Assembly (NCBI GenBank): GCA_009668015.1
Contig: WJYB01000003.1
Location: 186,001 to 250,000 of the forward strand
Source: Enterobacteriaceae bacterium RIT714
GTDB taxonomy: Bacteria > Pseudomonadota > Gammaproteobacteria > Enterobacterales > Enterobacteriaceae
Direction of reading: 5' to 3'
DNA: 64,000 bases
Below the pieces are notes generated by a model, which was not told the origin of the DNA, did no database searches, and saw nothing but the letters and a program-made list of their open reading frames with translations. Of this stretch, positions 60,490-64,000 are shown in pieces. Position numbers and translations under genes: made by a program. Position 1 is the stretch's first letter. Each line of letters opens with the position of its first letter.

Positions 60490-60534
60490 CCGCATGATTC
60501 GTAAGCAGTTAAGTGATCTTCGTCGAAATTTTTG

Positions 60535-60562
60535 TTGCGCTCAATTCTTAAATCAGTAATAT
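60535..60562 (+). promoter_or_regulatory. Promoter of the tRNA-Lys/Val cluster
   Basis: TTGCGC and TAATAT are spaced 16 bp apart, with a GC-rich discriminator (GCCGCCG) after, about 50 bp upstream of the first tRNA-Lys. Confidence 0.5.
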
Positions 60563-60612
60563 ATGCCGCCGTTGCCAAGGGATATCAAACAGCCCGGAAG
60601 CCGCGCAAAAGT

Positions 60613-60688
60613 GGGTCGTTAGCTCAGTTGGTAGAGCAGTTGACTTTTAATCAATTGGTCGCAGGTTCGAATCCTGCACGACCCACCA
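60613..60688 (+). tRNA. lysT: tRNA-Lys(UUU), first copy
   Basis: 76-bp lysine tRNA starting GGGTCGTTAGCTCAGTTGG, anticodon loop ACTTTTA (UUU), encoded CCA. Four apparently identical copies lie in this cluster, in the position of E. coli lysT-valT-lysW and following genes. Confidence 0.96.
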
Positions 60689-60693
60689 ATAAT

Positions 60694-60786
60694 GGTGGAA
60701 GCAGTAGTAAAACGTGAAGGATAACGTTGCGTCAGCAACGGCCTGTAGTAGGGCGAGGCAAAGCCGAGTCATCCTGCACGACCCAC
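60694..60786 (+). repeat. Transcribed spacer repeat with a tRNA-Lys 3' tail, copy A
   Basis: 93 bp, from GGTGGAAGCAGTAGTAAAAC to TCATCCTGCACGACCCAC. The last 15 bases equal the 3' end of tRNA-Lys short of the CA. It is a near-copy of 60987-61078. Part of the primary tRNA transcript. Confidence 0.8.
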
Positions 60787-60825
60787 AACTTAAGATTATT
60801 CTGTAGTGCCCTGTAGTACGACGTT

Positions 60826-60901
60826 GGGTGATTAGCTCAGTTGGTAGAGCACCTCCTTTACACGGAGGGGGTCGGCGGTTCGAGCCCGTCATCACCCACC
60901 A
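60826..60901 (+). tRNA. valT: tRNA-Val(UAC)
   Basis: 76-bp valine tRNA starting GGGTGATTAGCTCAGTTGG. The anticodon stem-loop is CCTCC-TTTACAC-GGAGG, anticodon UAC; encoded CCA. Only one Val gene is present, whereas E. coli K-12 has two (valT and valZ) in this cluster. Confidence 0.95.
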
Positions 60902-60903
60902 TC

Positions 60904-60979
60904 GGGTCGTTAGCTCAGTTGGTAGAGCAGTTGACTTTTAATCAATTGGTCGCAGGTTCGAATCCTGCACGACCCACCA
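60904..60979 (+). tRNA. lysW: tRNA-Lys(UUU), second copy
   Basis: 76-bp lysine tRNA with the same sequence as the first copy. It begins 2 bp after the tRNA-Val CCA, like lysW after valT in E. coli. Confidence 0.95.
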
Positions 60980-60986
60980 ATAGTCT

Positions 60987-61078
60987 GGTGGAAGCAATAG
61001 TAAAACGTGAAGGATAACGTTGCGTCAGCAACGGCCCGTAGGGCGAGGCGAAGCCGAGTCATCCTGCACGACCCACCA
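60987..61078 (+). repeat. Transcribed spacer repeat with a tRNA-Lys 3' tail, copy B
   Basis: 92 bp, near-identical to 60694-60786, ending TCATCCTGCACGACCCACCA, so it carries the complete 17-base tRNA-Lys 3' end including CCA. Internal palindromes GTTGCGTCAGCAAC and GGCGAGGCGAAGCC make it highly structured. Confidence 0.8.
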
Positions 61079-61107
61079 ATACTACAAAATTCAGGCAACA
61101 CCCGAAT

Positions 61108-61183
61108 GGGTCGTTAGCTCAGTTGGTAGAGCAGTTGACTTTTAATCAATTGGTCGCAGGTTCGAATCCTGCACGACCCACCA
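61108..61183 (+). tRNA. tRNA-Lys(UUU), third copy
   Basis: 76-bp lysine tRNA, the same sequence as the other copies. Corresponds to one of lysY/lysZ/lysQ of E. coli; exact orthology cannot be assigned. Confidence 0.95.
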
Positions 61184-61213
61184 GCCTGAATAAAAATTTG
61201 CAAGTCCCGAAAG

Positions 61214-61289
61214 GGGTCGTTAGCTCAGTTGGTAGAGCAGTTGACTTTTAATCAATTGGTCGCAGGTTCGAATCCTGCACGACCCACCA
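61214..61289 (+). tRNA. tRNA-Lys(UUU), fourth copy
   Basis: 76-bp lysine tRNA, last gene of the cluster, followed 7 bp later by a Rho-independent terminator and the 156-bp tandem repeats. Confidence 0.95.
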
Positions 61290-61290
61290 A

Positions 61291-61758
61291 TGTAGAAAGG
61301 CGCCCTAAAGGCGCCTTTTTGCTATGTCTGATTCGGCAGGATGAGAACCTGCTGCAGGTTCGAGTCGAACGAAGTGAGACACCGGAGCCGCGTACGGCGA
61401 CGGCCCGAAGGGCGAGCGAAGCGAGTCATCCTGCACGACCCACCAATGTAGAAAGGCGCCCTAAAGGCGCCTTTTTGCTATGCCCGATTCGGCAGGATGA
61501 GAATCTGTTGCAGGTTCGAATCGAACGAAGTGAGACACCGGAGCCACGAACGGCGACGGCCCGAAGGGTGAGCGAAGCGAGTCATCCTGCACGACCCACC
61601 AATGTAGAAAGGCGCCCTAAAGGCGCCTTTTTGCTATGCCCAATTCGGCAGGATGAGAACCTGCTGCAGGTTCGAGTCGAACGAAGTGAGACACCGGAGC
61701 CGCGTACGGCGACGGCCCGAAGGGCGAGCGAAGCGAGTCATCCTGCACGACCCACCAA
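61291..61758 (+). repeat. Three tandem 156-bp repeats, each from a terminator to a tRNA-Lys 3' tail
   Basis: Units begin at 61291, 61447 and 61603. Each starts TGTAGAAAGGCGCC with the terminator and passes through a structured middle (GCAGGATGA pairs with TCATCCTGC; also GCCCGAAGGGC). Each ends TCATCCTGCACGACCCACCA, carrying the 17-base tRNA-Lys 3' end. A truncated fourth copy of the terminator lies at about 61788-61811. The organisation resembles the tyrT (rtT) repeats of E. coli. No gene is supported in 61290-61940. Confidence 0.92.
61297..61321 (+). terminator. Rho-independent terminator of the tRNA-Lys/Val cluster
   Basis: GGCGCC-CTAAA-GGCGCC followed by TTTTT. The same terminator is repeated at the start of each of the next two 156-bp units and in shortened form near 61797. 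Confidence 0.85.
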
Positions 61759-61850
61759 TTTTAATATCGTGTTCGATGTTAAACACCAATGTAGAAAGGC
61801 GCCTTTTTGCTATCCAAATATTGTGACTTTTCCCCTTCAATCCGCTATCT

Positions 61851-61868
61851 TGTTTAGTATAAAAAACG
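61851..61868. promoter_or_regulatory. Possible NadR site at the nadA promoter
   Basis: TGTTTA-GTATAA-AAAACG has a full left half of the NadR consensus TGTTTA-N6-TAAACA but a poor right half. It overlaps a TAGTATAA-like -10 region about 85 bp upstream of nadA. Weak. Confidence 0.35.
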
Positions 61869-61940
61869 CAATAGTCTTATCTTTCGCTCAACACGCAAAA
61901 GAGAGGCTTTATTGTTAAGCCAGTAAAACGAGATGCAATG

Positions 61941-62984
61941 ATGAGCGTAATGTTTGATGCTGAAGCCGCAATTTATCCTTTCCCGCCAAAGCCAGTTCCG
62001 TTAAGCGCGGACGAAAAGCAGTTCTACCGGGAGAAAATCAAGCGCCTGTTAAAAGAACGAGATGCGGTCATGGTGGCGCATTATTACACCGATCCCGAAA
62101 TCCAGCAGCTAGCGGAAGAAACCGGCGGTTGCATCTCCGACTCCCTTGAGATGGCGCGCTTTGGGGCAAAACACGCCGCTTCCACGCTGCTTGTGGCGGG
62201 CGTTCGCTTTATGGGAGAGACGGCCAAGATTTTAAGCCCGGAAAAAACCATTCTGATGCCCACTCTCAATGCGGAATGTTCACTGGATTTAGGCTGTCCG
62301 ATAGACGAATTCAGCGCGTTTTGCGATGCCCATCCCGACAGAACGGTCGTGGTTTACGCCAACACCTCTGCTGCCGTCAAAGCACGCGCAGACTGGGTGG
62401 TTACCTCCAGCATCGCCGTTGAATTGATTGAACATCTCGACAGCCTCGGGCAGAAAATTATCTGGGCTCCGGACAAACATCTTGGTAGCTATGTGCAGAA
62501 ACAAACGGGGGCTGACGTTCTGTGCTGGCAGGGGGCGTGTATCGTGCATGACGAGTTTAAAACGCAGGCGCTTGCCCGAATGAAAGCCCTCCATCCCGAT
62601 GCCGCCATTCTGGTCCATCCGGAATCGCCTCAGTCGGTGGTGGATATGGCGGATGCGGTCGGTTCAACCAGCCAGCTGATTAATGCTGCCAGAACGCTGC
62701 CCCATAGAAAGCTTATTGTGGCCACCGATCGCGGTATTTTTTATAAGATGCAGCAGGCGGTTCCTGACAAAGAGTTGTTCGAGGCTCCCACAGCAGGGGA
62801 AGGGGCAACGTGCCGCAGCTGCGCGCACTGCCCGTGGATGGCGATGAATGGGCTTAAGGCGATTGCTGAAGGGCTGGAATCTGGCGGGGCGGCTCATGAA
62901 ATCCATGTTGATGCTGCACTGCGTGAGGGGGCGTTAATTCCTCTTAACCGTATGCTGGATTTTGCAGCTACACTACGGTCCTGA
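61941..62984 (+). CDS. nadA: Quinolinate synthase NadA
   Basis: Condenses iminoaspartate (from NadB) with dihydroxyacetone phosphate to quinolinate in NAD synthesis. The 347-residue protein has three cysteines that ligate a [4Fe-4S] cluster, in the contexts [16 protein letters not shown] and [26 protein letters not shown] is the N-terminal substrate motif. I chose the second of two close ATGs (61941), giving [14 protein letters not shown]. pnuC follows 37 bp downstream. Confidence 0.96.
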   Translation: MSVMFDAEAAIYPFPPKPVPLSADEKQFYREKIKRLLKERDAVMVAHYYTDPEIQQLAEETGGCISDSLEMARFGAKHAASTLLVAGVRFMGETAKILSPEKTILMPTLNAECSLDLGCPIDEFSAFCDAHPDRTVVVYANTSAAVKARADWVVTSSIAVELIEHLDSLGQKIIWAPDKHLGSYVQKQTGADVLCWQGACIVHDEFKTQALARMKALHPDAAILVHPESPQSVVDMADAVGSTSQLINAARTLPHRKLIVATDRGIFYKMQQAVPDKELFEAPTAGEGATCRSCAHCPWMAMNGLKAIAEGLESGGAAHEIHVDAALREGALIPLNRMLDFAATLRS

Positions 62985-63021
62985 CTTAAGAAATCGCGTA
63001 TCATTACGCTTTGGGGAAAAG

Positions 63022-63741
63022 ATGGATTTTTTTAGCACGCAGAACATCCTGGTGCATATACCGATCGGCGCCGGTGGCTACGATCTGTCATGGATTGAAG
63101 CGATCGGAACAATCGCCGGGTTGCTGTGTATCTGGCTTGCGAGCCTGGAAAAGATCAGCAACTATGCTTTTGGCCTGATAAACGTCACGCTTTTTGCGAT
63201 TATCTTTTTTCAAATCCAGCTCTACGCCAGCCTGCTGTTGCAGCTATTTTTCTTCGCTGCCAATATTTACGGCTGGTACGCCTGGTCGCGGCAGACCCGC
63301 GATCGAGAGGCGGAGCTTCAGATCCGCTGGTTACCCTTACCCAAAGCTGTCGCCTGGCTGGTGGCGTGTGTTATCGCTATCGGTCTGATGACCCTTTACA
63401 TCAACCCGGTGTTTGGCTTCCTGACGCGGGTGTCGGTATCGGTCATGTCCGGGATGGGATTAAATGTCACGATGCCAGAATTGCAGCCTGATGCGTTCCC
63501 GTTCTGGGACTCCTGCATGATGGTGTTGTCGATCGCGGCGATGATTCTGATGACCCGTAAATACGTCGAGAACTGGCTGTTATGGGTGATCATTAATGTG
63601 ATAAGCGTGGTGATCTTCGCGCTGCAGGGCGTGTATGCCATGTCGCTGGAGTATCTGCTTCTGACCTTTATTGCCCTGAACGGCAGCCGGATGTGGATTA
63701 ACAGTGCGCGCGAGCGTGGCTCTCGCGCGCTATCCCGTTAA
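63022..63741 (+). CDS. pnuC: Nicotinamide riboside transporter PnuC
   Basis: 239-residue inner-membrane facilitator for nicotinamide riboside, working with intracellular phosphorylation by NadR. It starts [16 protein letters not shown] and has seven or so transmembrane helices. Substrate-site motifs include NIYGWYAW and a C-terminal WxxxN-type helix ([11 protein letters not shown]). It forms a probable operon with nadA under NadR control. It overlaps the convergent zitB end by 4 bases. Confidence 0.95.
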   Translation: MDFFSTQNILVHIPIGAGGYDLSWIEAIGTIAGLLCIWLASLEKISNYAFGLINVTLFAIIFFQIQLYASLLLQLFFFAANIYGWYAWSRQTRDREAELQIRWLPLPKAVAWLVACVIAIGLMTLYINPVFGFLTRVSVSVMSGMGLNVTMPELQPDAFPFWDSCMMVLSIAAMILMTRKYVENWLLWVIINVISVVIFALQGVYAMSLEYLLLTFIALNGSRMWINSARERGSRALSR

Positions 63742-64000
63742 TGATGATGATGTGAATGGCCGGTCTGCACCTCGTTGAGGTGGCAGTCCGGTCCGTTACA
63801 GGCCTGGTACTCCATCTGGATGGTGACGTGCGAAATCTCGTAATGATGTTCCAGGAAGTGCTGGATACGCCCCAGCAAAGCATCATGATCGTGCGGAGGA
63901 ACAACCTGCACATGCAGAGTCATCACCGGTTTCTCGCCAACCTGCCAGACATGGACGTGGTGAACGTCGCGAACTTCCGGGATAGAGCGACACAGTTTTC
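63738..64000 (-). CDS. zitB: Zinc transporter ZitB, C-terminal part
   Basis: Partial gene: only the last 87 or so codons are inside the window, and the frame runs off the right edge. ZitB is a cation-diffusion-facilitator that exports Zn2+ in exchange for protons. The visible part is the cytoplasmic C-terminal domain ([28 protein letters not shown]) with a terminal GHSHHHH metal-binding tail. It is convergent with pnuC. Confidence 0.93.
   Translation of the reverse strand, partial: KLCRSIPEVRDVHHVHVWQVGEKPVMTLHVQVVPPHDHDALLGRIQHFLEHHYEISHVTIQMEYQACNGPDCHLNEVQTGHSHHHH

Noticed and set aside
61108-61758. Possible CRISPR-like array because of regular repeats after the tRNAs
   Set aside because: Repeats are 156 bp and contiguous, without variable spacers, and no cas genes are nearby.

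Overview
The window is a stretch of core chromosome from a member of the Enterobacteriaceae. Nearly every gene is a full-length orthologue of an Escherichia coli K-12 gene, in K-12 order: miaB, ubiF, a seven-gene tRNA array, asnB, nagDCAB/nagE, glnS, chiPQ, fur, fldA, ybfE, ybfF/seqA, pgm, potE-speF-speFL, kdpFABCDE, ybfA, phrB, ybgI, pxpBCA, nei, gltA/sdhCDAB-sucABCD, cydABX-ybgE, ybgC-tolQRAB-pal-cpoB, a tRNA-Lys/Val cluster, nadA, pnuC and zitB. It is not K-12. Several blocks I recall from K-12 are absent (rhsC region, ybgA, dtpD, abrB and its neighbouring fimbrial genes, mngRAB), the NagE membrane domain is of a different type, and the intergenic repeats differ. An Enterobacter, Leclercia, Lelliottia or Citrobacter-like genome fits best; I cannot name the species.

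Layout. Positions 1-4.7 kb hold tRNA modification (miaB), ubiquinone synthesis (ubiF), Gln/Met/Leu tRNAs and asparagine synthetase. Positions 4.7-15.1 kb hold the amino-sugar regulon: GlcNAc uptake (nagE), catabolism (nagBA), its repressor (nagC), a phosphatase (nagD), and the chitoporin pair chiPQ with an intact ChiX small-RNA target. glnS lies between them. Then come iron and redox control (fur, fldA), replication control (seqA) and pgm. Positions 20.3-32.4 kb hold ornithine decarboxylase and its antiporter behind the ornithine-sensing leader peptide speFL, and the potassium P-type ATPase with its two-component system. Positions 33-38.4 kb hold DNA repair (phrB, nei) around the 5-oxoprolinase genes pxpBCA. 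Positions 38.7-54.7 kb form a respiratory block: citrate synthase, succinate dehydrogenase, 2-oxoglutarate dehydrogenase, succinyl-CoA synthetase and cytochrome bd-I. Positions 54.8-60.5 kb hold the Tol-Pal envelope system. The end holds tRNAs and NAD synthesis/uptake genes.

The genes are ordinary; the interest is between them. Two intergenic regions carry tandem repeats built around a Rho-independent terminator: four 96-bp units between nei and gltA, and three 156-bp units after the last tRNA-Lys that each end in the 3' tail of tRNA-Lys. A single inverted relative of the 96-bp unit lies between pgm and potE. ERIC-like elements sit in the sdhC leader, the gltA leader and the sdhB-sucA gap, so three transcripts of the TCA cluster carry them. 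Regulatory sites readable from sequence include a Fur box on the fur promoter, an FNR box upstream of cydA, a KdpE box, NagC and CRP sites between nagB and nagE, and the ChiX pairing site. I found no prophage, insertion sequence, CRISPR array, defence locus or convincing novel protein system.
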